From assembly GCA_036499025.1 (NCBI GenBank), contig DASYEM010000006.1, positions 1 through 47,643 on the forward strand: a DNA stretch of 47,643 nucleotides, in the 5' to 3' direction. The notes under the pieces are model-generated. The model was not told where the DNA came from. It worked only from the letters and a program-made list of their open reading frames with translations, and did no database searches. This document shows, in pieces, positions 1 to 7,947 of the stretch. The translations under genes and the position numbers were made by a program. This DNA comes from Parvibaculum sp036499025 (GTDB lineage Bacteria; Pseudomonadota; Alphaproteobacteria; Parvibaculales; Parvibaculaceae). Within the stretch, counting starts at the first letter, position 1. Each line of letters opens with the position of its first letter.

Positions 1-126
1 GTAAGCGTTTTTGTCGTTCAATTGCACCCACACGTGAGGAAGCCGCCTGTAACGCAGGATGGCGCGCATCTTCATTGAATAGGGGGAACCGAGGCCCCCA
101 AGAATTCGATAGGTCCCGTCGCTCAT
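1..126 (-). CDS. Glutathione S-transferase family protein, N-terminal fragment (cut by left edge)
   Basis: Reading leftward from an ATG at 126 gives 42 open codons running off the window edge. The peptide begins MSDGTYRILGGLGSPY and continues with SMKMRAILRYRRLPH. This is the first beta strand, SPYS active-site turn and helix 1 of a thioredoxin-fold GST N-terminal domain. A ribosome site (GGGAGA) lies just upstream at about 131-136. Cytosolic GSTs conjugate glutathione to electrophiles or act as related reductases; the substrate cannot be inferred from this fragment. The gene is divergent from the alpha/beta hydrolase starting at 228, and the roughly 100 bp between them carries a perfect dyad (191-209) that could control both. 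The reading frame and motif are seen directly; the family call is inferred from 42 residues. Confidence 0.7.
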   Translation of the reverse strand, partial: MSDGTYRILGGLGSPYSMKMRAILRYRRLPHVWVQLNDKNAY

Positions 127-190
127 GGTTTTCTCCCGCTCATGCCCCCGGCTCTTGCCCCCGTTCCGTGCTTCGCGCGGGGCCGCCATG

Positions 191-209
191 GTTAATGGTA
201 TACATTAAC
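191..209. promoter_or_regulatory. Candidate operator: perfect dyad GTTAATG-N5-CATTAAC
   Basis: Two 7-bp arms, perfectly complementary, are separated by 5 bp in an AT-rich patch of otherwise GC-rich DNA. The dyad lies between the divergent GST (start 126) and alpha/beta hydrolase (start 228), 18 bp upstream of the hydrolase ATG. The size and symmetry suit a dimeric repressor such as a TetR-family protein. No regulator gene is visible in the window beside it. Confidence 0.45.
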
Positions 210-227
210 ATGACCGAAGAGGGGGAA

Positions 228-1085
228 ATGAGCAAGGCGGAGGAACGGGCCGGCGCGGGGCGGACGGTCGTTCTTATTCACGGCATGTGGAGCCGTCCGC
301 ATGTCTGGCAGAACTTTCGTCATTTCTTCGAGGCGCGCGGCTATCGCGTGCTGACGCCGATGCTTCGCCATCACGACATTGAGCGCTGGATGGAGCCTCA
401 CCCGGAACTGGCGACGACAAGCCTGCTCGATTATGCAGACGACATCGCGGCCGAGATCGCCGAACTCGACGAGAAGCCCTTCATCATCGGCCATTCGATG
501 GGTGGGACGATTGCGCAGATCCTTGCCGCGCGGGGTCTGGCTCGCGGCGCGACCTTGCTGGCGACCGCGCATTGCGCGCCGATCGTCGCGCTCAGCCCAA
601 TGGTCGCCTGGATTTTCCTGCGCGAGATGATGCTGACGCCTTTCTGGCGGCGGACGCAGCTTCCCTCCTATCGCGCCATGCGCAGCGGCATATTGAACGG
701 ACTTAATGACCGCGATGCGCGCAATCTCTATGCGACGCTGATACCGGAATCGGGCCGTTCGTTCTTCGAGCTTGCCTTCTGGTATTTCGACAACCGGCGC
801 GCCGCGCTGGTCGATGCGGCGCGCGTCACCTGCCCGCTGCTGATGCTGACGGGAACGGACGACCGCCTGACACCGATGTCGGTTGCCCAGCGGACGGCGG
901 AATATTACGGCGGCAAGGCGCGGTTTGAGGCTGTGCAAGGCCATGCCCACTGGCTGCCGGGCGAGACAGGCTGGGAGGCCATCGCGGAGCGCGCCGCTCG
1001 CTTCTTCGAGATGGAGGCCCAACACATTGAAATAGAAACGGGCGCGACCGAAGCCGCGCCCGAGCTTGAACCACTTTTCATTTAA
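228..1085 (+). CDS. Alpha/beta hydrolase
   Basis: A 285-residue alpha/beta-hydrolase-fold protein, probably a cytoplasmic esterase or lipase-like enzyme of unknown substrate. The oxyanion-region motif LIHGMW lies at about residues 16-21. The nucleophile elbow GHSMGG puts the catalytic serine at residue 90. The acid is Asp211 or Asp212 in GTDDRLTP, and the histidine is at 239/241 in GHAHWLPGE. The ATG at 228 is preferred because GAGGGG sits 4-8 bases before it; an in-frame ATG at 210 lies directly after the dyad and is less likely, and longer 5' extensions lack homology-like sequence. It is divergent from the GST at the left edge and convergent with the amidohydrolase. The last codons overlap a hairpin that looks like the terminator of that opposite gene. 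Confidence 0.85.
   Translation: MSKAEERAGAGRTVVLIHGMWSRPHVWQNFRHFFEARGYRVLTPMLRHHDIERWMEPHPELATTSLLDYADDIAAEIAELDEKPFIIGHSMGGTIAQILAARGLARGATLLATAHCAPIVALSPMVAWIFLREMMLTPFWRRTQLPSYRAMRSGILNGLNDRDARNLYATLIPESGRSFFELAFWYFDNRRAALVDAARVTCPLLMLTGTDDRLTPMSVAQRTAEYYGGKARFEAVQGHAHWLPGETGWEAIAERAARFFEMEAQHIEIETGATEAAPELEPLFI
1040..1061 (-). terminator. Intrinsic terminator of the amidohydrolase, with TTCG tetraloop
   Basis: Read on the minus strand, a 9-bp GC-rich stem (one G.U pair) closes a TTCG loop and is followed by GTTTCTATTT. It lies 33 bp beyond the amidohydrolase stop, inside the 3' coding end of the hydrolase on the plus strand. The T-tract is only on the minus-strand side. Confidence 0.55.
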
Positions 1086-1103
1086 GCGGCCTGTTCAGGC
1101 CGC
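1086..1103. terminator. Hairpin between convergent stop codons
   Basis: GCGGCCT and AGGCCGC form a perfect 7-bp stem around GTTC, starting directly after the plus-strand stop at 1083-1085 and spanning the minus-strand stop at 1095-1097. There is no strong T-run on either side, so it may be a 3'-end stabiliser or weak bidirectional terminator. Confidence 0.35.
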
Positions 1104-2822
1104 TGTCGGCGCCGTCTTGTGCCCGCGCACCAGTTTGCCCGGCAATGCGCCGGTATGCTGGCCGTCACGATAGATCACCACACCGCTCGCAATCGTCGCG
1201 ACATAACCGTCGGCTTCCTGCATCAGGCGGCGCGCGCCGGACGGGAGGTCGTAGACCATATGCGGCGGGCGAAGCTGAAGATTGTCGAAGTCGATGACGT
1301 TGACGTCGGCCTTGTAGCCCGGCGCGATGAGCCCGCGATCAAGAAGGCCCATGGCTTCCGCCGTGTCGCGCGTCTGGCTCTTGACCACGAATGGCAGATC
1401 CAGCTTCTCGCCGCGTGTGCGGTCGCGGCACCAATGCGTCAGCATGTAAGTCGGCACGCTGACGTCGCAAATCGCGCCGACATGCGCGCCGCCGTCCGAC
1501 AATCCAAAGAGCGTGTTCGGGTTGCGCATCATGGTCAGCGTGTTGTCGAGGTTGAACTCGAAGTAGTTGTGCAGCGGGAAGAAAAGAAATCCATTGCCGC
1601 CATTGGCCGTCAGCACGTCGAAGACGATTTCGTCCGGGTTCTCGCCCGTGCGCTTGGCGCGCGCGCCGATGCTGTCTTCCGGCGCGGGTTCGTAGTTCGG
1701 CGGATTGCCGAGGTCGAACATCTTGTGATAGGCGCCCGCCAATGAGTTGACGAAGGGATGGCCCTGTTCCGGCTTTTCGGCGAGCATCTTTTCGCGGAAG
1801 CCGGGAGCGAGCATTTTCGTGACGCGTTCGGCAAGTGGCAGATGCGCGATGGCGGCATAGCTCGGGCGCGTCACGAACGGATGCACCGAGCCTTGCAGGC
1901 CAAGCATCAGTCCGACGGGGCGGCCCTGTACCTGCGCCTTGATAGGCAGGCCACGACCGGCGGCGGCATCGAGACGCGCCGTGAGATCGCGCCACTGGTC
2001 GGGCATCACGTCCGCCTGCACCATCGAGAAGCTCAACGGGCGACCGGAGATTTCGACAAGCTCCGTAATGAGGCCGAATTCGTGGTCGATTTCGCGGAAG
2101 TCTGACACCCATTGCAGCACACCCGCGCCTGCGTCTTTCAGGCCGTGGGCGATGGCAACCATTTCAGCATCGGCCGCGCCGACCGTCGGCGTCAGATCGC
2201 CGTCCGCCGTGCGATGGACCATGGTGCGCGTGGTGGAAAAACCGAGAGCGCCCGCCTTGATCGCATCGCGCACGATGACGCGCATTTCGGCAATCTCGGC
2301 TTCTGTCGCCGGTTCGCGTTTTGCGCCGCGCTCGCCCATCACGTAGACGCGGAGCGCGCCGTGCGGAATTTGCGCAGCGACGTCGATGTCGCGCGGACGG
2401 GCTTCGAGCTGATCCATGTAATCGCCGAAGCTTTCCCAATTCCAGGAGAGACCTTCGCTGAGCGCCGCGCCCGGGATGTCCTCGACGCCTTCCATCAGGC
2501 GGATCAACGTCTCGTGATCCTTCTTGCGCACCGGCGCGAAGCCGACACCGCAATTGCCCATGACCACCGTCGTCGTGCCGTGAATGGAGGACGGCGTCAT
2601 GCGCTCGTCCCATGTGGCCTGACCATCGTAATGCGTGTGAATATCGACCCAACCCGGCGTGACGAGCAGGCCCTTGGCGTCGATCTCTTCGCGGCCGGTC
2701 GCGCTCACCTTACCGACTTCGACGATCACGCCCTTGTCGATGGCGACGTCGGCCTGACGGGGTGCGGAGCCGGTTCCGTCCACCAGCGTTCCGCCGCGAA
2801 TGACGATGTCCACTTCAGCCAT
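1095..2822 (-). CDS. Amidohydrolase family protein (N-acyl-D-amino-acid deacylase type)
   Basis: A 575-residue metal-dependent amidohydrolase. The N-terminal beta domain (about 1-55) is followed by the metal site HTHYDGQ, with His62 and His64, then a TIM-barrel. Later signatures are MGNCGVGFAP and SDGGAHVGAICD, which carries the metal-proximal Asp; the composite beta domain returns at the end (GYKADVNVIDFD). This is the D-aminoacylase/Amidohydro_3 layout; known members hydrolyse N-acyl-D-amino acids, but many alphaproteobacterial paralogs have no assigned substrate. The ATG at 2822 has GAGGGA 7 bp upstream; a GTG 12 bp earlier is possible. It lies 76 bp after the LtrA-like gene on the same strand. 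A paralog of nearly equal length is at 18515-20260. Confidence 0.85.
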   Translation of the reverse strand: MAEVDIVIRGGTLVDGTGSAPRQADVAIDKGVIVEVGKVSATGREEIDAKGLLVTPGWVDIHTHYDGQATWDERMTPSSIHGTTTVVMGNCGVGFAPVRKKDHETLIRLMEGVEDIPGAALSEGLSWNWESFGDYMDQLEARPRDIDVAAQIPHGALRVYVMGERGAKREPATEAEIAEMRVIVRDAIKAGALGFSTTRTMVHRTADGDLTPTVGAADAEMVAIAHGLKDAGAGVLQWVSDFREIDHEFGLITELVEISGRPLSFSMVQADVMPDQWRDLTARLDAAAGRGLPIKAQVQGRPVGLMLGLQGSVHPFVTRPSYAAIAHLPLAERVTKMLAPGFREKMLAEKPEQGHPFVNSLAGAYHKMFDLGNPPNYEPAPEDSIGARAKRTGENPDEIVFDVLTANGGNGFLFFPLHNYFEFNLDNTLTMMRNPNTLFGLSDGGAHVGAICDVSVPTYMLTHWCRDRTRGEKLDLPFVVKSQTRDTAEAMGLLDRGLIAPGYKADVNVIDFDNLQLRPPHMVYDLPSGARRLMQEADGYVATIASGVVIYRDGQHTGALPGKLVRGHKTAPTAA

Positions 2823-2898
2823 GGGGTCCCTCACATGTTTTGAATGCTTGTTGGGAGGAGTTTAGACCCCGAAGGCGCAAGGCGGAAGAGCGCGGCGT

Positions 2899-4098
2899 TC
2901 AACCTTCGATTTCCGCAGGTTTCCGCGGCTTACCCTTCAACGAAACGGTCTCCCAGCCGGCAACGACGACAAGGATCGCTGTCGTCGCGGCGCTGAGCGA
3001 AAGAAGCGTCGCATAGGGCGCGGCGAGGCCCGTGCCGACCAACAGGCCGAGACCGACGAGATGCGAGAGGGGCATCCGCCCGGCGATGGCCCATTTGAAA
3101 AGTGTGTTGCCGACCAGATAAAGCGCCGGTCCGCCAAGGATGACGGCGATGACGGAAAAGTCCAGATGGCCCTCGGGATGGGCGAGAACACGTTCGTCCG
3201 CGACAGCCGCGACGATGATCCCGGCAACGATCAAGCCATGGAAATAAGTATAGGCGAGACGCGCGAGGCGGCCCGGATCGGCGGAAGCGGCGATCTTGCG
3301 ACTGCCGCGTTCGGCGCCTGTGTCGAAATAGATCCACCACATGGCGACGCTGCCGATGAAGGCGATGACGAAGGCGGCGGCTGAGGGCGCCGTCCAATCA
3401 TGTTCGGAGAAGGTCGCGCCGGTGACGAGGATCGACTCGCCGAGAGCGATGATGATGAAGAGCGAGCATCGTTCGGCGAGGTGCCCTCCGTCGATGTCCC
3501 AGTCTTCGCTTGTCGAATAGCCGAGACCCGGCACCGGAAAGCCGAGCGCCGGAGCGGCCCATGTAAGCACCGCCGCCACAGCCCAGAGCGCCAGGCGCTG
3601 ATCGCCTTCGAGACAGGCACCGGCTATCCAGAAGATGCCGCACAGCGTTTGCCAGAAAACGATCCGCTGGAAATTGAGCGTGTTGCGGTGATTGTCAGAT
3701 CCGAAGGCCCACAGCACGAAGAGCGAGCGGCCGACTTCGATGGTGACGAGAGCCAGAGCAAAGGTGAGCGCCTTGGTCTCGAAGGCATCCGCTATCGAAG
3801 TTGAGAGAATGAGGCCAGCCAGCATCAAGACCAGTAGAAGCAGGCGAACCGGCGCTCGCTCCGGGTCGAGCCAGTTCGTGACCCACGACGTCGCGATCCA
3901 TGCCCACCAGATCGCGACAAACAACAGCGCGGTGTGAACCGCGCCGTCGAATGTCAGATGCTTCAGCAGCGAATGCGAAAGTTGCGTGACCGCGAAGACA
4001 AACACCAGATCGAAGAAGAGTTCGATGAAGGTAACGCGTCCGTATTCGTGCGAGCGGCGGCTGCGCAACAAGGTCGTTCGGGCCGGGCTCTCGGTCAT
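2899..4098 (-). CDS. Low-temperature requirement A (LtrA) family membrane protein
   Basis: A 399-residue polytopic inner-membrane protein with about ten hydrophobic segments. The N-terminus has the hallmark VTFIELFFDLVFVFAVTQLS at about residues 22-41, followed by WWAWIATSW and WLDPE near 65-80. A conserved central ALGESIL motif is also present. LtrA was named for cold growth in Listeria; the biochemical role is unknown. The gene follows the His-rich secreted protein by 33 bp on the same strand and may share its transcript. Length and motifs match the family. Function beyond a membrane protein is not inferable. Confidence 0.85.
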   Translation of the reverse strand: MTESPARTTLLRSRRSHEYGRVTFIELFFDLVFVFAVTQLSHSLLKHLTFDGAVHTALLFVAIWWAWIATSWVTNWLDPERAPVRLLLLVLMLAGLILSTSIADAFETKALTFALALVTIEVGRSLFVLWAFGSDNHRNTLNFQRIVFWQTLCGIFWIAGACLEGDQRLALWAVAAVLTWAAPALGFPVPGLGYSTSEDWDIDGGHLAERCSLFIIIALGESILVTGATFSEHDWTAPSAAAFVIAFIGSVAMWWIYFDTGAERGSRKIAASADPGRLARLAYTYFHGLIVAGIIVAAVADERVLAHPEGHLDFSVIAVILGGPALYLVGNTLFKWAIAGRMPLSHLVGLGLLVGTGLAAPYATLLSLSAATTAILVVVAGWETVSLKGKPRKPAEIEG

Positions 4099-4115
4099 GC
4101 AGGTCGTATTCTCGA

Positions 4116-4147
4116 TTATTCGAGCGGCGTCTTATTCGAGTGGCGTC
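4116..4147. repeat. 16-bp tandem duplication spanning a stop codon
   Basis: TTATTCGAGCGGCGTC (4116-4131) is followed at once by TTATTCGAGTGGCGTC (4132-4147), differing at one base. On the minus strand the second unit encodes the last four residues (TPLE) and stop of the secreted protein; the other unit is an untranslated copy of the same stop region. It is probably replication slippage. Confidence 0.8.
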
Positions 4148-4539
4148 AGGGCCGCTTGCGTGTCGGCGGCGGCGGTTTTGGCTTTGGCGAAGTCGGTTTC
4201 GGCGAGCCCAGCCTCGGCCTTTGCGAGAGCCGCTTCGAGAGCCTTCTTTTTGGCCGCATCCGCCGTATCGGGGATGGCGCCCGTGCCGAGCGGCTTGCAG
4301 GGATTCATTTCCTTGGGCGCAAAGCCTTTGCCTTCAGGTCCGACAAGGCAGTTGATCGTGTGGTGAAGATGCGTGTGGACCTCGTTGATGTCGCCGCCCT
4401 TGGCGGCGAGACCTGCATGCTGCGCGGCGGCGGCGACTTCCTTGCTCACCTGCGGCGCGGCGAGCGCCGGACCTGCAATCAGAAACGAGAAACCGGCGGC
4501 GGCGAAGGCCAGCGTGGCGAGTGTATGATTTTTACGCAT
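4132..4539 (-). CDS. Small secreted His-rich protein of unknown function
   Basis: A 135-residue protein with a clear Sec signal peptide: RKN, a hydrophobic stretch to about residue 27, and an ALAAP cleavage site. The mature part contains HTHLHHTINCLVG at about 55-67, a cluster of four histidines and a cysteine, with a second cysteine in NPCKPLG. These may form a metal- or haem-binding site or a disulfide. The C-terminal third is Ala/Lys/Glu-rich and probably helical. I do not recognise a named family. It starts at an ATG with GGAGG about 8 bp upstream and is followed 33 bp later by the LtrA-like gene. It is probably periplasmic. Confidence 0.75.
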   Translation of the reverse strand: MRKNHTLATLAFAAAGFSFLIAGPALAAPQVSKEVAAAAQHAGLAAKGGDINEVHTHLHHTINCLVGPEGKGFAPKEMNPCKPLGTGAIPDTADAAKKKALEAALAKAEAGLAETDFAKAKTAAADTQAALTPLE

Positions 4540-4646
4540 TGTGTTTCCTCCCGGAGGGCGCTCTTGCGAGCCGAGGCGATGAGCCTACACCCGCATTGAT
4601 CGAAGCGAATGACAAAAAGACGTGAGCGGCTTGCAACAGGCCGAGA

Positions 4647-5591
4647 TCAGAACCGGAAGCTGAGCTTGCCGACTTCCGCCAATTCTTCCGCGCTCAGTTC
4701 CCATTCACCCGCCTTCACATTCTGCTCGACTTGTTCGGGCTTTGTCGCGCCTGCGATGACGCTTGCGACTTGCGGCTGCGAGGCGAGCCAGCCGAAGGCG
4801 AGATCGAGCAGCGAGTGGCCGCGCGCTTCGGCGAAGGCCGTCAGCTTTTCCACGAGATCGAAATTCTGGTCCGACAGGATCGCCTTGCCGCGATCACCCC
4901 AGGCGGTCAGACGGCCGTCATTGGGAAGGCCCTGATTGCGTTTGTATTTGCCGGTGAGCATTCCGCTCGCCAGCGGGAAATAGGGCAACACGCTCGCGCC
5001 ATAGACTTTCGCGGCGGGGATCAGCTCCTGTTCGATCTTGCGGTCGAGAAGGTTGTAGTGGTTCTGCGCGGAAATGAATTTCGCGCTACCCAGTTCTTTC
5101 GCGATGTACCAGGCGTCCGCCAATTGCCAGCCTGCAAAGTTCGACGAGCCGATATAGCGGACCTTGCCCGCTCCGATCAGATCGTCGAGAGCGGCGAGCG
5201 TTTCGTCAATGGGTGTTTCAGGATCGGGAAAATGAATCTGGTAGAGGTCGATGTAATCGGTACCAAGGCGCTTCAGGCTCGCTTCGACCGCGTTGACGAT
5301 GTAGCGGCGCGAGGCGCCTTTCATCAGGTCGCCCTCGCCCATCGGCAATCCGAATTTCGTCGCCAGCACGATATCCTTGCGGCGCTCGCCCAGCGCCTTG
5401 CCGAGCATGGTTTCGGAGCCGCCCTTGTTTCCATAAGCGTCGGCGGTGTCGAACAGCGTTATGCCGCTGTCGAGAGCCTTCTCCACCACGTCATTGGTAG
5501 CGGCCTGATCGATGCGCATGCCGAAATTGTTGCAGCCGAGACCGACGACGGAAACCTTGAGGCCCGAACGGCCGAGCGATTTCATGCGCAT
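4647..5591 (-). CDS. Aldo/keto reductase
   Basis: A 314-residue NADPH-dependent aldo/keto reductase with a (beta/alpha)8 barrel. The catalytic tetrad is visible: Asp48 and Tyr53 in FDTADAYG, Lys79 in LATKFG, and His120 in YQIHFPD. The overall style (SLGRSGLKVSVVGLGCNNFG at the N-terminus) is that of the YghZ/Tas-like bacterial AKRs that reduce small carbonyls. The ATG at 5591 is chosen because GGAG lies 6-9 bp upstream; a longer version adds 11 residues without a ribosome site. It reads leftward, 107 bp upstream of the secreted protein gene. Confidence 0.88.
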   Translation of the reverse strand: MRMKSLGRSGLKVSVVGLGCNNFGMRIDQAATNDVVEKALDSGITLFDTADAYGNKGGSETMLGKALGERRKDIVLATKFGLPMGEGDLMKGASRRYIVNAVEASLKRLGTDYIDLYQIHFPDPETPIDETLAALDDLIGAGKVRYIGSSNFAGWQLADAWYIAKELGSAKFISAQNHYNLLDRKIEQELIPAAKVYGASVLPYFPLASGMLTGKYKRNQGLPNDGRLTAWGDRGKAILSDQNFDLVEKLTAFAEARGHSLLDLAFGWLASQPQVASVIAGATKPEQVEQNVKAGEWELSAEELAEVGKLSFRF

Positions 5592-5727
5592 GGAAAACTC
5601 CGATGTGAAATGACGAATTTGCACGCAGCATAGACCAAGCGGAACTCCGTTTCAGGTCACAGTTCCGTCAGTCGTCTTTCGCGCTCGCACAATTGCGCGA
5701 GACTTTCAAAATCATTAGACTCCCGAA

Positions 5728-5745
5728 TTAGGGCAATTACCCTAA
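5728..5745. promoter_or_regulatory. Candidate operator upstream of the monooxygenase operon
   Basis: TTAGGG-CAATTA-CCCTAA is a perfect dyad with 6-bp arms, 66 bp before the ATG of the luciferase-like monooxygenase. The GGG-N6-CCC form with an AT core resembles binding sites of LuxR/NarL-type activators. No such regulator is in the window. The position upstream of a likely promoter suits an activator. Confidence 0.45.
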
Positions 5746-5811
5746 AACAGAGGCAGGCCGTCAGGGACGCTGAAAAGCGAGGCGAGCGATGCCCATCAGG
5801 AGGAAACGCTG

Positions 5812-7077
5812 ATGAAATTCACGTGGTTCAACCTTATGCCGTGGCAGGACTTGCCCGATGACTTCCGCGAGAAGCATCGCTCTGTCTGGGTCGACATCGA
5901 CTCGCGGCTCTTCGATCCGGCGCGCGCGCATTTTCTCTACAATGAATATATGGACCTGCTCGAATATTCCTCGACGCTGGGCTTCGACGGCATCGGCGTC
6001 AACGAGCATCACCAGAACGGCTACGGCATCATGCCGTCGCCGAATATCATCGCGGCTGGGCTTGCACGGCGCACGAAGGATGTCGGGCTTGTCGTGCTCG
6101 GCAATTCGATTGCGCTCTACAATCCGCCGGTGCGCGTCGCCGAAGAATTCGCGATGCTCGATTGCATCTCGGGCGGACGCCTTGTGGCGGGCTTTCCGGT
6201 CGGCACGTCGATGGACACGAATTTCTGCTACGGACAGATCCCGGCGCTGACGCGCGAGAAATACAACGAAGCACACGACCTCATCAAAGAAGCATGGAGC
6301 AATCCCGACCCCTTCGCCTTCAATGGCCGCTACAACAAGCTGCGCCACGTCAACATCTGGCCGCGACCGATCCAGAATCCGATGCCGATCCATATCCCCG
6401 GCGGCGGTTCGGTCGAGACCTACGACTTCTGCATCGACAATACCTACTCCTATTCCTATCTGTCGTTCTCGGGTTACATCCGCGCCAAGGCGCTGCTGCA
6501 GGGCTATTGGGACCGCGTCACCGAGCGCAACGCGCCCGACACATCGCCCTATCGCGCCGGTTTCGCGCAGACGATCTGCGTCGCGGACACGGACGAGGAA
6601 GCCGAGCGGCTTTATTCAGAGCATGTCAGCTATTTCTACAATCGCTGCCTGCATGTCTATGGCGGCTTTGCCGATGCACCGGGCTACCGGACGATCAAGA
6701 CGATCCAGACCGGCGCGCTTTCGCAATATGCGCCGCCCACCGGCGGCTATGGGCACCTGTCGTGGAAGGACCTCATCGAGCAGGGCCACGTGATCGCAGG
6801 CAGCCCGGAGACAGTGCGTCAGCGCATGGAAGAACTCATCAAGGGGCTTCACGTCGGCAACATCTTCTGCCTGATGCATGTCGGCAATATGCCGAAGGAC
6901 AAGTGCATGTATTCGACGAAGCTCTTTGCCGAAAAAGTCATGCCGAAGCTCCGCAACATGTTTCCTGAATATGCCGATGACGGCCGCTTCTGGTGCAAGC
7001 CGCTGGCGAAACAGGCCGTGCCCGGCAGCCTTCCCAATGAACAAGCCGTCGTGGCGGCGGTCGGAGGTAAAGACTGA
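5812..7077 (+). CDS. LLM-class flavin-dependent oxidoreductase (bacterial luciferase-like monooxygenase)
   Basis: A 421-residue cytoplasmic flavin-dependent monooxygenase of the luciferase superfamily, a TIM-barrel using reduced FMN supplied by a separate reductase. Supporting segments are GFDGIGVNEHHQNGYG (about 57-72), the strand LVVLGNSIALYNPPVRVAEEFAMLD, SGGRLVAGFPVGT, and a late substrate-loop region GSPETVRQRMEEL. The start has an excellent AGGAGG 7 bp upstream. The stop overlaps the next ATG (TGATG), so the downstream hydrolase is translationally coupled. Family members oxidise alkanes, terpenes or sulfonates, or perform Baeyer-Villiger chemistry. The coupling to a hydrolase fits ester formation followed by cleavage, but that is inference. 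Confidence 0.88.
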   Translation: MKFTWFNLMPWQDLPDDFREKHRSVWVDIDSRLFDPARAHFLYNEYMDLLEYSSTLGFDGIGVNEHHQNGYGIMPSPNIIAAGLARRTKDVGLVVLGNSIALYNPPVRVAEEFAMLDCISGGRLVAGFPVGTSMDTNFCYGQIPALTREKYNEAHDLIKEAWSNPDPFAFNGRYNKLRHVNIWPRPIQNPMPIHIPGGGSVETYDFCIDNTYSYSYLSFSGYIRAKALLQGYWDRVTERNAPDTSPYRAGFAQTICVADTDEEAERLYSEHVSYFYNRCLHVYGGFADAPGYRTIKTIQTGALSQYAPPTGGYGHLSWKDLIEQGHVIAGSPETVRQRMEELIKGLHVGNIFCLMHVGNMPKDKCMYSTKLFAEKVMPKLRNMFPEYADDGRFWCKPLAKQAVPGSLPNEQAVVAAVGGKD

Positions 7078-7853
7078 TGGAACTCAAGACCGTAAAAACG
7101 CCGCATGTGCCCGTCCGCTATTTCGAAGGCGGAAAAGGCGAGCCGCTTGTCTTCCTGCATGGCGCGGGCGGCATTCAGGCGGGCGATCCGCTGTTCCTGA
7201 AGCTCGCGGAGAAGTATCACGTCCATGCGCCGCTGCTGCCGGGCTACGGCGACTCGGAAGAATGCGGCGAAATCCGCGACATGCTCGACTTCACGCTGCA
7301 TACGGCGGATGTCGTTGAAGCGCTCGGCCTCAAGGACCCGATCCTCGTCGGCCATTCGATGGGTGGCATGATCGCAGCCGAAATGGCGGCGATTGCGCCT
7401 TCCACCGTCTCGCGTCTTGCGCTTATCTGCCCGGCGGGATTGTGGCTCGACGAATATCCGATCCCCGATCTCTTCGCGATGCTGCCTTATGAGATGCCGC
7501 AATATCTCTTTCATGACGTTGAGGCGGGCACGAAGCTGATGACGGCGGGCGTCGCGCTCGACGACCCGGAATGGCTCAAAGCCTTTCTGGTGATGAATGC
7601 GCGGCAGATGGGCATGGCTGGGAAAATTCTCTTCCCCATTCCCGATCGCGGACTGGCGAGCCGCCTCTATCGCATCAAGGCGAAGACCGTTCTGATCTGG
7701 GGCGACGGCGACAAGCTGATCCCGCCTGCTTACGCGCATGCCTTCAAGAAAGGCATCAAGGGCGCGGAGCTGGTGTCCATCGCGGAGGCGAGCCATATGG
7801 TGACGCTGGAAAAGACCGATCAGGTGGCAGCGGCCATCGGCAAGCTCGGCTGA
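7077..7853 (+). CDS. Alpha/beta hydrolase coupled to the monooxygenase
   Basis: A 258-residue alpha/beta hydrolase. It shows the oxyanion HGAGG at about residues 28-32 and the nucleophile elbow GHSMGG with Ser94. The acid is Asp210 or Asp212 in GDGDKLIPP, and His240 lies in ASHMVTLE, so the full triad is present. It resembles meta-cleavage-product hydrolases and small esterases. Its ATG overlaps the monooxygenase stop by one base, with GGAGGT 8 bp upstream, so both proteins are probably made together. A likely pathway is oxygenation followed by C-C or ester hydrolysis of a ring or ketone substrate. A strong hairpin terminator follows at 7909-7936. Confidence 0.87.
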   Translation: MELKTVKTPHVPVRYFEGGKGEPLVFLHGAGGIQAGDPLFLKLAEKYHVHAPLLPGYGDSEECGEIRDMLDFTLHTADVVEALGLKDPILVGHSMGGMIAAEMAAIAPSTVSRLALICPAGLWLDEYPIPDLFAMLPYEMPQYLFHDVEAGTKLMTAGVALDDPEWLKAFLVMNARQMGMAGKILFPIPDRGLASRLYRIKAKTVLIWGDGDKLIPPAYAHAFKKGIKGAELVSIAEASHMVTLEKTDQVAAAIGKLG

Positions 7854-7908
7854 GCGGATTTAAAAAGTTTCGGCGTCAATAATAAAAAACGGATGCTGGA
7901 TAGGAGCG

Positions 7909-7936
7909 AAGGGCCGTCTCGAAAGAGGCGGCCCTT
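7909..7936. terminator. Bidirectional terminator hairpin with GAAA loop
   Basis: A 12-bp stem (one G.U) begins AAGGGCCG and closes on a GAAA tetraloop. It lies between the stops of the hydrolase (7853) and the convergent MAPEG gene (7948), and serves either direction; the T-rich flank is modest. Confidence 0.7.
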
Positions 7937-7947
7937 CTGCTTATGCG

